Assembly (NCBI GenBank): GCA_003529325.1
Contig: DPVW01000283.1
Coordinates: forward strand, 714-10,896
From: Candidatus Latescibacterota bacterium
GTDB lineage: Bacteria; Latescibacterota; UBA2968; UBA8231
Length of the DNA: 10,183 bases
Direction of reading: 5' to 3'
Part shown: positions 1 through 8,000 of the stretch, piece by piece
How the letters are laid out: each line of letters begins with the position of its first letter
How positions within the stretch are numbered: position 1 is the first letter of the stretch
Program-made: the position numbers and the translations under genes
The notes under the pieces: model-generated
What the model saw: the letters and a program-made list of their open reading frames with translations, nothing else
Told to the model about the DNA's origin: nothing
The model's database searches: none

Positions 1-296
1 GGGCGGGCGACGACCTCCGTACCGGAACGATCACGTCAGGTGAAAGGGCCGATGGGCAATTCGTGCGTGCCATAGTCGGGGCGACAGAAGACATACCGTT
101 CCATGCCACAGCCTGCCAGGATCTGCACAAACCCCTCGCCATGTCCAAAGGGATCAAAGTTGTACGCCGTGCGGAATGTCGAGAGTGCTTCCGTGAGACC
201 ATCCTCCTAGTGCCACAACCAGACCGGATCGAGATGGGCGTTGCAGACGAGATGAATTCGTTTTGGGGTCAGGGGGGCTTTCGCCACGGCGCTCAC
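1..296 (-). pseudogene. Broken GH38 alpha-mannosidase (N-terminal part, runs off window)
   Basis: Reading leftward from a GTG at 296-294, the frame gives KRIHLVCNAHLDPVWLWH, the N-terminal signature of zinc-dependent retaining GH38 alpha-mannosidases; the His and Asp of AHLDP would be metal ligands. A TAG at 209-207 interrupts it where the family has Trp (WLWxW-E-x-G). The same frame continues as EDGLTEALSTFRTAY and jumps directly to NFDPFGHGEGF, whose Asp is the family's nucleophile, then to a GMERYVFCRPDYGT stretch. A TGA at 38-36 again replaces an expected Trp (PFT-W-RDRSG). Only 25 codons separate the metal Asp from the nucleophile Asp, against roughly 112 residues in Drosophila Golgi mannosidase II, so about 85-90 codons are missing around 161-170. 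The GTG overlaps the oxidoreductase stop as GTGA, so the intact ancestor was probably translationally coupled to it. Three separate lesions make a functional product very unlikely; sequencing or assembly error is the main alternative. Confidence 0.85.
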
Positions 297-1315
297 AGTT
301 CAACACCCCTTTGGTTCTCGTCGGCCGCTGCCTGCACCTGCAACCCCCGCTCCGACGAATCCAGCACATTCTCCGTTGAGGGCTCGCCCTCGTCGAGAAC
401 CTCACCCCGAATCGTTTTGAGGAAGGCCCGGAAGTATCCACCGCTGTTGCTTGCCGGCAGGGCTCGTCGCTCCGTCTGCTTTGCCGTAGCCGGTGTCAGC
501 GCCAGGTGATCCGCCGTCGACGATATCTCGATGATCCCCTCCTGACCCCAGAAAGTGGTGCGCCAGTAGTACGGCATACTGTATCCGGAGCCATTCGGGG
601 CGTGGTAGGAGACATCACCCATGACGCCACAGCCATTGTCCATCGTCAGCAGCATCTGTGCCCCATCCTCGAAGTGAGGCACGTCCGTGGCGAAAGCATT
701 CCAACAGCGAGCTGCCTCGACGCGCACAAAGTTCAAGCCGGTGATATGTGGAATGCCGTCGATGGCATGAATGCCGATGTCGTTGATCGTACCACCATGC
801 ATCCCAGGTTCCCAGTACCAGTCTGGGCGGGTATCGCGCAGCAACGGGTGCTGCCCGCCAAACTGGATCGCGTGGATCTCGCCAATATCTCCAGCGCGGA
901 TCAGCTGCCGAGCAGCGATCGTGCCGGCAGCATCCCGCATCGTCAGCATGCAGCCCACCTGCAGATTCTTAGCCATCGCCAACTCGCGGATACGGCGCAA
1001 TTCCTGCAGGCTGGTGCACAACGGTTTGTCCACCAGCACATGTCTGCCAGCCTCAAGAGCGGTGATGGCTCGGTTGCCACGCAGACCGAAGGCGTCACCG
1101 ACGCCGATGATGTCACAGTCGACTTCATCGAGCAGACGCCCCGCATCGTCATGCGTGATATCCACGTCACCCTTGAGATGCAGATCCGCGCGCGTCGCTT
1201 CATGCTCTTCACAAGCAGCGACAATGCTGACCCCTGGTGTCTTGGCGGCGAGAGCGTAGAGACTGTTGATGTGGCCGTGGCGAAAACCGACGAAGGCGAT
1301 ACGAAGGTCAGACAA
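293..1315 (-). CDS. Gfo/Idh/MocA family oxidoreductase
   Basis: Predicted cytoplasmic NAD(P)-dependent sugar or polyol dehydrogenase of 340 residues, a usual length for the family. The N-terminal Rossmann fold starts at once (RIAFVGFRHGH, residues 5-15, an unusual variant of the GxGxxG loop). Residues 91-99 read RHVLVDKPL, the family's (E/D)KP motif with candidate catalytic Lys97. Residues 174-183, GGTINDIGIH, give the Asp179 and His183 of the GG-x(3)-D-x(3)-H active-site motif. I chose the TTG at 1315-1313 because AAAGGAG lies seven bases upstream (1329-1323) and the protein then begins right at the Rossmann strand; an ATG at 1402 would add 29 unconserved-looking residues. It is followed, with a four-base overlap, by the GH38 remnant, a pairing that suggests glycan or sugar catabolism. 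The substrate cannot be told from sequence. Confidence 0.92.
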   Translation of the reverse strand: MSDLRIAFVGFRHGHINSLYALAAKTPGVSIVAACEEHEATRADLHLKGDVDITHDDAGRLLDEVDCDIIGVGDAFGLRGNRAITALEAGRHVLVDKPLCTSLQELRRIRELAMAKNLQVGCMLTMRDAAGTIAARQLIRAGDIGEIHAIQFGGQHPLLRDTRPDWYWEPGMHGGTINDIGIHAIDGIPHITGLNFVRVEAARCWNAFATDVPHFEDGAQMLLTMDNGCGVMGDVSYHAPNGSGYSMPYYWRTTFWGQEGIIEISSTADHLALTPATAKQTERRALPASNSGGYFRAFLKTIRGEVLDEGEPSTENVLDSSERGLQVQAAADENQRGVEL

Positions 1316-1442
1316 AGGGAGGCTCCTTTGGTGGGGCACCAGTAGTAGCGCAGAAAGCTTGGGTCGTTGCGACAAAGCAAGTGCCGCGAGCATCGTGGTC
1401 AAGGTGCTTGCCCGCCGCGGGAGAGGCCGGTTACCTTAGAAG
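1316..1442. promoter_or_regulatory. Divergent intergenic region
   Basis: These 127 bases separate the minus-strand oxidoreductase from the plus-strand acyl-CoA dehydrogenase operon, so promoters for both directions should lie here. On the minus strand a TTGACC hexamer resembles a -35 box, but no good -10 box sits 16-18 bases after it. No convincing operator palindrome was seen. The region is called from gene arrangement, not from a clear motif. Confidence 0.4.
1323..1329 (-). promoter_or_regulatory. Shine-Dalgarno site deciding a TTG start
   Basis: On the minus strand the bases AAAGGAG are followed by a seven-base spacer and then TTG at 1315-1313. This is the best ribosome binding site seen in the window, and it supports the TTG over the upstream ATG as start of the oxidoreductase. 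Confidence 0.75.
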
Positions 1443-2273
1443 ATGTTCTCTACTGTTGCCATCGTCGGTGCGGGCACCATGGGGCAGGGCATCGCTCAGC
1501 TCCTGGTCGAGTCCGGACTGACGGTGCGCCTCCATGACCGCTCCGCCGAGGCCCTGAGCCAAGCTATCGACGCCGTAACCCGGCGACTGCAGCGACGTAC
1601 CGATATGGATACGTCTGCTGCTGCCACCGCAAATCTGCTGCTGTCCACGCCCTGTCTGGCGCAGATCACGGACGTTGAGCTGGCGATCGAGGCCGTGCCG
1701 GAGCGGCTGGAGCTGAAGCAGGTAGTGTTTGCTGAACTGGATCGCTGTCTGCCAGCCTCTGCGGTGTTGGCCAGCAATACCTCCGGCCTCGACATTGACA
1801 AGCTGGCCGACTCGACGACGAGGCCAGAGCGCGTCCTGGGCCTGCACTTCTTCAATCCACCCTCTCTTATGCCACTCATCGAAGTCGTCCCGGGAGCCGT
1901 GACGGATAGCGCGGTGCTCGCCGCCGTACAGGCCTTTGCCGAACAACTGGGCAAAACGCCGATCACCGTTGCCAACCGGCCTGGTTTTGTCGTCAACCGG
2001 CTGTTGTTCGCCATGATCGCAGAGGCCGTGCGGATCGTCGACGAAGGGGAGACACCGGCTCAGGATGTGGATCGTGCCCTTTGCCTGGGTGCCTCTCACC
2101 CCATCGGCCCCCTCGCCCTGGCCGACTTCATCGGTCTCGATGTAGTCCTCGATATCCTACAGTCCCTGGTCTCCGGGCTGGGGACCCGCTACGAGCCCTC
2201 TGCCGTGTTGCATGAGCTGGTGACGCAGGGCCACCTGGGGCGCAAATCGGGCCGTGGATTCTTCTCCTATTAG
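1443..2273 (+). CDS. 3-hydroxyacyl-CoA (3-hydroxybutyryl-CoA) dehydrogenase
   Basis: Soluble enzyme that interconverts (S)-3-hydroxyacyl-CoA and 3-oxoacyl-CoA with NAD(H), in beta-oxidation or butyrate-type metabolism. The 276-residue length matches single-domain short-chain enzymes such as Hbd/PaaH-type proteins. VGAGTMGQGIA (residues 8-18) is the Rossmann loop, and Asp32 at the end of the second strand points to NAD rather than NADP. SNTSGLDI (111-118), LHFFNPP (134-140) and GFVVNR (181-186) are family motifs. Candidate catalytic His135 and Glu147 are 12 residues apart and Asn185 lies 50 after the His, the same spacing as His158, Glu170 and Asn208 of the human enzyme. The C-terminal helical domain is complete. 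It is first in a plus-strand run and overlaps the next gene by 20 bases, an odd partner for envelope genes. The physiological chain length is not determined by sequence. Confidence 0.95.
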   Translation: MFSTVAIVGAGTMGQGIAQLLVESGLTVRLHDRSAEALSQAIDAVTRRLQRRTDMDTSAAATANLLLSTPCLAQITDVELAIEAVPERLELKQVVFAELDRCLPASAVLASNTSGLDIDKLADSTTRPERVLGLHFFNPPSLMPLIEVVPGAVTDSAVLAAVQAFAEQLGKTPITVANRPGFVVNRLLFAMIAEAVRIVDEGETPAQDVDRALCLGASHPIGPLALADFIGLDVVLDILQSLVSGLGTRYEPSAVLHELVTQGHLGRKSGRGFFSY

Positions 2274-2811
2274 GCAGTCCCTGAGACTGGCGGTGCTGCT
2301 TGTCGCGCTCCTTGGCAGCGCCCACTGCGGCATGACGCCGGCACCCCGGTACACGAGCGCCCCCAGGGCCGGGGGCGGGGGTCCCAGACTTTCACAGGAG
2401 CTCGAAACCAGGGCGAGGGCCCTACGCACAGGAGATTCGAGCCGACTCATGCATGTGATACGGAGCTATCTGGGTGTCCCATACAAATGGGGGGGCACGA
2501 CGCGTGGCGGCATGGATTGCTCCGCCCTGACACGGGCCGTCTACCGGGAAGCATATGGGGTGGAGTTGCCCCGTACGTCTCGACAGATGTATGGACTCGG
2601 CAAACGCGTGCCCGCACCAGGCCAGTTGCGGGCGGGAGACCTCGTATTTTTTCGCATCGACACCTCAGGTCCAGGGGTGTCGCACGTGGGTATCTACGTC
2701 GGTGACGGGCAGTTTGCCCATGCCAGCTCCAGTCGCGGTGGTGTCATCGATCCTCTGAGTTCTCCCTACTTCGACAGACGATACGCCGGCGCTCGCCGGG
2801 TGCTGCCGTGA
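2254..2811 (+). CDS. NlpC/P60 family cell-wall peptidase, probable lipoprotein
   Basis: Predicted cysteine peptidase that cuts peptide crosslinks or stems of peptidoglycan in the periplasm; family members commonly cleave D-Glu/mesoDAP-type bonds. From the GTG start, residues 1-25 form an Arg-containing n-region, a hydrophobic core and GSAHC. Cys25 could be lipid-modified, although S-A-H before the Cys is a poor lipobox. After a Gly/Arg-rich linker, the NlpC/P60 domain spans about residues 65-180. It has LGVPYKWGG (73-81), GMDCSAL with catalytic Cys89, GDLVFF (128-133), SHVGIYVG with His144, and FAHAS with the third polar residue His156, so the Cys-His-His triad is complete. The start lies inside the preceding dehydrogenase gene (20-base overlap), and the stop overlaps the next start as GTGA, so coupled translation is likely. 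At 185 residues it is a minimal one-domain member similar in plan to Spr/MepS. Confidence 0.92.
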   Translation: MDSSPIRQSLRLAVLLVALLGSAHCGMTPAPRYTSAPRAGGGGPRLSQELETRARALRTGDSSRLMHVIRSYLGVPYKWGGTTRGGMDCSALTRAVYREAYGVELPRTSRQMYGLGKRVPAPGQLRAGDLVFFRIDTSGPGVSHVGIYVGDGQFAHASSSRGGVIDPLSSPYFDRRYAGARRVLP

Positions 2812-4196
2812 ATCTGACGCCTCGGTGGCGCCTGGCGGGACTCATTCTGTCGGGCTGCCTGCAGTTGTGTGCCTGGGGATACGTGCGCCACCTTGGCGAT
2901 CTGTCCCTTCACATCCACCAGCTCTGGTGGGCGCTGGTCCCGATTCTCGCCGGATACGGGCTGGCAGCTTGGCTGCTGCATAACGCCGCCCAAATCCCAC
3001 GCGCAACCCTCATCATCTGCGCTGTCGCCCTCTGTAGTCGATTGATATTGCTCGATACGACGCCAAGTCTTTCGGATGACATCTATCGTTATCTCTGGGA
3101 CGGACGGGTGCACACGGCAGGCCTGAACCCCTACGCCCACGCTCCTGACGACGAAACCCTGACAAGGTTGCGCGACGACGACTGGTCCCGGGTCAACCAC
3201 CCAGAACTGGTCACTGTCTACCCGCCTGTCGCTCAGTGGTTCTTTTACGGCGTCTACCTGCTCGCACCCAGCGTCACAGGGATGAAGGCGTCCCTGGTTG
3301 TCTGTGACCTGCTGCTCATCCTCGTCCTCTGGCGCTGGCTGAAGGCTCGAGGGCAACAGGACTGGCGGGTCCTGCTCTATGCCTGGCATCCACTGCCCGT
3401 ACTTGAGATCGCCGGCAATGGCCATGTGGATATTCTCGGTGTCCTGTGGTTGTGTATCGGCCTGCTGTGGTTGCGCCATCGGTGGCGACTCGTCGCAAGC
3501 TGGGCCCTTGCCGCTGCCGTGCTCAGCAAGATGATCCCCCTGCTGTGTGTCGGCGTGTTCTGGCAACGGCTCGCGCCGGCACAAGGCGGATTCTGGCGCC
3601 GCACCTTCAATCCCAGACCCCGCCTGATGCTGATCTGGGTGCCCGTGCTCGTCGTCGCCGCCTATCTGGTTTTTGCCGATGCCGGCGCCGCCATGTGGTC
3701 GGGGTTGTCCGCCTACGCCACCAGGTGGCGCGCCAACGACAGTGCCTTTGGCGTCGTCTATGCCCTGCTGAGTGATCCGAAGCCAGGCTGGGAGTGGGAT
3801 GACGAGGCGCTGCTGACCGCCCGCTGGCTGTGCCTCGGATTGGTCGCTCTGGTGGCACTGGGGACGGCGCTGCGCCGCGCCGACGCAGCCGCTGCTTGCA
3901 GCAGCGTTCTGGGGGCCCAACTGCTGCTGGCGCCTACCGTGCACCCTTGGTATCTGCTGTGGCTGTTGCCCTTTCTGGTATTGCGAGCGACACCGGCATG
4001 GATCGCCTTCAGCTGGCTCGTCTTGCTCGCCTATGAGGTGCACGGCAGCTACCGCACGACGGGAGTCTGGCAGGAATCGGAGTGGATCCGGATGCTGGAA
4101 TACCTCCCCGTCTACCTGCTGTTGCTCTGGGGTGTGTGGACAGGCTGGCGCTCCAGACCACGGAACGCGGATGCGATAGCAACGTCTGCTGGTTGA
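2808..4196 (+). CDS. GT-C type integral membrane glycosyltransferase (GT87/DUF2029-like)
   Basis: Polytopic inner-membrane protein of 462 residues, with about ten hydrophobic segments between residues 8 and 450. The first large loop contains SDDIYRYLWDGRV (89-101) and LNPY (106-109); the acidic pair Asp90/Asp91 sits where GT-C enzymes carry their catalytic acidic motif. TVYPP (136-140), NGHVD (204-208), a conserved-looking SKMIPL (240-245) and HPWYLLW (379-385) are further hallmarks of polyprenyl-phosphate-sugar-dependent mannosyltransferase-like proteins. The known role of such enzymes is transfer of a sugar from a lipid-linked donor to an acceptor on the outer face of the inner membrane. 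Here the acceptor could be a lipid, a wall polymer or a protein; sequence does not decide. The GTG start shares GTGA with the stop of the wall peptidase gene, which suggests co-production. The family call is solid at superfamily level and less so for the exact CAZy family. Confidence 0.82.
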   Translation: MNLTPRWRLAGLILSGCLQLCAWGYVRHLGDLSLHIHQLWWALVPILAGYGLAAWLLHNAAQIPRATLIICAVALCSRLILLDTTPSLSDDIYRYLWDGRVHTAGLNPYAHAPDDETLTRLRDDDWSRVNHPELVTVYPPVAQWFFYGVYLLAPSVTGMKASLVVCDLLLILVLWRWLKARGQQDWRVLLYAWHPLPVLEIAGNGHVDILGVLWLCIGLLWLRHRWRLVASWALAAAVLSKMIPLLCVGVFWQRLAPAQGGFWRRTFNPRPRLMLIWVPVLVVAAYLVFADAGAAMWSGLSAYATRWRANDSAFGVVYALLSDPKPGWEWDDEALLTARWLCLGLVALVALGTALRRADAAAACSSVLGAQLLLAPTVHPWYLLWLLPFLVLRATPAWIAFSWLVLLAYEVHGSYRTTGVWQESEWIRMLEYLPVYLLLLWGVWTGWRSRPRNADAIATSAG

Positions 4197-4284
4197 GTCG
4201 GCTCGTGTTCCGACATGAAGTCGTCGGCCCCCGTGCCTATATTGCTGATCTACTTGGTGACTCCCCATACCCCGGTACCACACC
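4197..4284 (+). other. 88-base intergenic gap splitting the plus-strand run
   Basis: This is the only gap larger than a few bases between 1443 and 8945, so it may hold a promoter for the three downstream envelope genes. A TATATT at 4238-4243 resembles a -10 box, but no recognisable -35 box lies 17 bases before it. No terminator hairpin followed by a T-run was seen. Confidence 0.3.
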
Positions 4285-5010
4285 GTGACGCTCTCATACC
4301 GCACACTCCTCCAAATCGGTCTTCTGCTGTCGCTTGCCGCCTGCAGCTCTGTGTCGCGCCGATCGACCTCCCCCGCCACGCCCTGGTGGGAGGAGGCACC
4401 CAAGCCCACAGCCCTCACGCCGGTGGCGGTGGATACGACGGCGGCGCCTTCTGACGCCGTATTGCTCGCCGACACGCGTACCGGTGTCGGACTGGATTCC
4501 GTTAAACTGACCTCGCCCTCTGTGCGTCAGATGGGAGACAGTCTTTCCCTGGAACTGTCAGCGGAAGCGCTGGCTGCACGGCGTACGGCGTATGCAGCCC
4601 GTACCGGTGCGGAACGGGATCGAGTGCACCAGGTCAACGAGTACGCCCTCTGGTGTCTGCATCGTGAAATGTGGGAGGAGGCTCGCGTTCATCTGGAGCA
4701 AGCTGTCGCAACCGATAGTCTGGCTGCGAGCCTGCATAACAATCTGGGCATCGTCTATGAGCGGATGGGACAACGCGAGAAAGCCAGTTCCCGTTATCGG
4801 ACAGCGGCACAACTCAATCCAGGCCGGCCACTCTATGAGGCCAACCTGAAACGGCTGCAGGACGCCGCTGAGGCGCGACCGCAGGAAGCGCCTTCCGATA
4901 GTGTCGCAGTCGATGAAATACTGGGGTCGCCGTCGCGCCCCGGTCGCCGTCCCGACCTCGGTGCCATGCCCACGCTAACAGAAGGTGAGGCCCACCCTGA
5001 ACGCCGCTGA
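4285..5010 (+). CDS. TPR-repeat lipoprotein
   Basis: Predicted periplasm-facing lipoprotein of 241 residues. Residues 1-20 are a lipoprotein signal ending in SLAAC, a canonical lipobox with Cys20 as the lipidated residue. A low-complexity Thr/Ala/Pro-rich linker follows to about residue 75. A helical segment then leads into about two tetratricopeptide repeats (residues 115-182), with LHNNLGIVYERMGQREKASSR as the clearest unit and the typical Gly, Tyr and Ala/Pro positions. The tail (195-241) is polar and probably disordered. TPRs bind protein partners, so this is likely an adaptor. The gene overlaps the next one, which encodes the peptidase-propeller-barrel fusion, by 26 bases, making that protein its most probable partner. 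The start is GTG; no strong Shine-Dalgarno site is visible, and the choice rests on the complete signal peptide. Confidence 0.85.
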   Translation: MTLSYRTLLQIGLLLSLAACSSVSRRSTSPATPWWEEAPKPTALTPVAVDTTAAPSDAVLLADTRTGVGLDSVKLTSPSVRQMGDSLSLELSAEALAARRTAYAARTGAERDRVHQVNEYALWCLHREMWEEARVHLEQAVATDSLAASLHNNLGIVYERMGQREKASSRYRTAAQLNPGRPLYEANLKRLQDAAEARPQEAPSDSVAVDEILGSPSRPGRRPDLGAMPTLTEGEAHPERR

Positions 5011-8000
5011 AAAAATCTCCCGCTTCGCTGTGGTGCTGGCCATCGCCGGTATCTGTTGGTCGCCACCTGCAGCAGTGGCGCAGGACATTGTGTCTTCCCA
5101 ATTGCGCCAGGGCTTTGGCATGAACAAGGTGCGCTACAAGGACTTCGACTGGCACTTCGTCGAATCCGAGCACTTGCTACTGTATTACGAACCCGAATTC
5201 ACCGACCTCGCCGACAGCGCCGTGGAGTATCTCGAAGAGGGGTATGCTCACATCAGCGCCCTGATGCGTCACGAACTGTCGACCAAGCCGCCTATCGTCA
5301 TCTTCAAGTCGCATTACGAGTTCCAGCAGACGAATATCATCCAGTCCTTCCTGCCACCGGGTGTGGCCGGCTTTGCTGAGCCTCTGCGTTATCGCATGGT
5401 GATTCCCTTCAACGGCGATCTCGACGACTTCCGCAATGTCCTGGTGCACGAATTGATGCACATCTTCCAATACGACATCATCAATCGTGGACCCGTGAAG
5501 CGCATTTCCAACCCGATCGCCAATCCACCAACTTGGATCATGGAGGGTTTGGCCGAGTTTGCCACCCAGGAGAGCAACACCATCGATGAAATGGTGCTGC
5601 GCGACGCCGTCCTCACCGACGAGTTGCTGCCACTTGAAGTGATGAATTCCAGTTGGAATTACCTGCCGAATCCGTTCCTTGCATATAAACAGAGTCACAG
5701 TCTGATGGAGTACATCGCCGCCAACTTCGGACCGGAGAAGGTGAGCCGAATCTTACGCGTGTGGGACAGTCAGACTGACACGGACAAGCTGCTCGAACGC
5801 CTGCTGGATATGGACATGCGAGCCCTCGATGAGCGCTGGCAGGCGCACATGCGCAAGAAGTACTGGCCCTTGCTGCAGAATCGCGACTACGTCTCCGAGT
5901 TTGCCACCCGCATCCTGCAGGCCGACGACATCCACCGGCTCTACATGGCGCCCTCGTGGTCCCTCGGCGGCGACATGCTGGCAACACTGAGTACCGATGG
6001 CGTCGAACAGCACGTCGACATTATCCGCCTCAGCAATGGCCGCCTCGTCGAGCGTGTGACCGAGAATATGCGCGCCGTCGTCTACGACGACCTGACCTTC
6101 AACGACGGTACTGTCGCCTGGGCCCCCAACGGGCGCTCCATCGCTCTCGTCGGCAAGAAGGGTGCCGGCGATGTCGTCGTCCTGTGGGATCGATACGACA
6201 AGGAGATCGTCGATGTGCTCTCTTTCGACGGACTGGAGATCGTCGAGGGCATCGACTGGGCGCCGGACAGCCGCCGAATGGCCTTCATCGGCACCGGTTT
6301 TGGCCAGAGCGATGTCTACATCGTGGATGTCCAGTCCAAAGAACTCACACAGCTGACGGGCACCCCGCAACGTGACGCTCAGCCCAATTTCAGCCCCGAC
6401 GGCAAGCGCCTGGCCTTCAGCTCCAAGCGAGGCAGCCAGTTTGACATCAAGGTGTACGATTTTGAAACACAGCGGGTGTCGACACTGCTGTCTACGCCAA
6501 CCGACGACCTGTGGCCGGAGTGGCTGCCCACGGGAGACCGTCTGCTCTTCGTTTCCACCCGGGAGGGCATCAACGACCTGTTTCTGTACGACATCACCAA
6601 GGACCGTGAATTCCGCCTGACGCGGACGGTGAGTGGAATCATGAGTCCCACTCTCTCCCCCGATGGCAAGCAGATCGTGCTGACCACATTCTACCATGGC
6701 CGGCGCGAACTCTACCGGATGGATGTACCCAGCCGGGCCGAAGTGATCCGTCGCAGCGACGAACTGGCCGCTCGCGTCGATGAACCGGCTGGCGGTCGCC
6801 TCATACATGTGGCCGAGGGGATGTCGCTGGAGCCGACAATAGCCACCGACAGTCCAACACCCTTGGTGGCCATTGCAGAGAATTCCGGTCCCCCCATCGG
6901 CGCCGTCAACCTGCTCGAGTCCATTGCCAAGGGCAACGATCCGGTCATGCTCGCCGACGTCAGCGATGACTATCGCGTCGACGCACAGCCCTCCGAAGAG
7001 GTAGAGGATGTGGGTGCGGCATTGAGGCGCAGTACTGCGCGGTTGGACAGCCCCGTGGGCGAGCGTAATAACATCGACTTCGATCAACTTCCCGTTCGGC
7101 GGTATACACCCAAGCTGGAGTTTGACGGGATTTCGTTGCAGATGGGTTACTACTCTGGCTTTCTCTCCGGGATCGCGCAGCTGAGCATGAGCGACCTGCT
7201 CGGCAATCACTCGCTCAACATGTTCACGGATTACGTTGGCTCACAGGAAGTGAACAACGACTTCACCTTCGCTGGGAGCTACACCTACTACGGCCAGCGC
7301 CCGACCTACAGCGTGACGATCTTCAACTGGAACCAGTATTTCAACGATACCGAGGGTGGCCCCGGGGGCACCGGTGTGCACGTCGTTGGCAGCAGCCTCG
7401 CTCGCGGACTCGTGCGCAGCCGTCAGAGCGGCCTGCTCGCGGACATGACCTATCCACTCGATGTCTTCCGACGGATCGAGTTGTCCTATTCCTTCGTCGA
7501 CGAGGAGCGCGAGGTCGCCTGGCCGGTGACGGAGTTACTCGACGGTTTCAGCACCCATCTGGTCAAGGCGGCCTACGTGCATGACTCGCTGCGCAACGGT
7601 CTGTTGGGGCCGACGGCGGGCCGACGCTACTATCTGTCCGCGGGACGCACGTTGGCGGCGACCGATGACGACCGCACCTTCACACACCTGGAGGCCGACT
7701 ACCGCCAGTATTTTCGCCTCGGGCGCTGGTCGGTCCTCGGTCTGCGCGGGATCGGCGTGGGCTCACTGGGCCGCGACGGCCTCGAGTACAATCTTGGTGG
7801 CCCAGCGTGGTTTCTGCCCTTCTTCCCTGGATACAACTTGAACGTGGGCCCCCTACGCGGATATCCGTTCTCGGAATTCAGCGGTAGTCGTGTGGCTTTG
7901 TTCAACTCTGAGGTCCGCGTGCCTTTCATCCGCAACATCACCTTTGGATGGCCGGGTACCTTTTCCATCCCTGCTGTCGACGGTGCGTTCTTCTTTGACG

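Noticed and set aside
36..209. Stop codon recoding (UGA or UAG read as Trp) as an explanation for the interrupted GH38 gene
   Set aside because: Two different stop codons would both need recoding, TGA and TAG serve as ordinary stops elsewhere in the window, TGG is freely used for Trp, and recoding would not restore the missing 85-90 codons.
4198..4232. GTCGG/CCGAC short inverted repeat after the glycosyltransferase as a terminator
   Set aside because: The stem is only about five pairs and no T-run follows it.
4215..4243. Possible promoter with TATATT at 4238-4243
   Set aside because: The hexamer 17 bases upstream (ATGAAG) does not resemble a -35 box, so it is not listed as a promoter.
2766..4475. 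Very long open frame on the minus strand opposite the glycosyltransferase and TPR genes
   Set aside because: It is rich in Gln, Gly, Arg and Pro without any domain pattern, typical of the antisense frame of a GC-rich gene, and the plus strand carries clear families.
5753..7210. Long minus-strand open frame inside the barrel fusion gene
   Set aside because: No start signal or family motif; the plus-strand frame encodes unmistakable propeller blades over the same bases.
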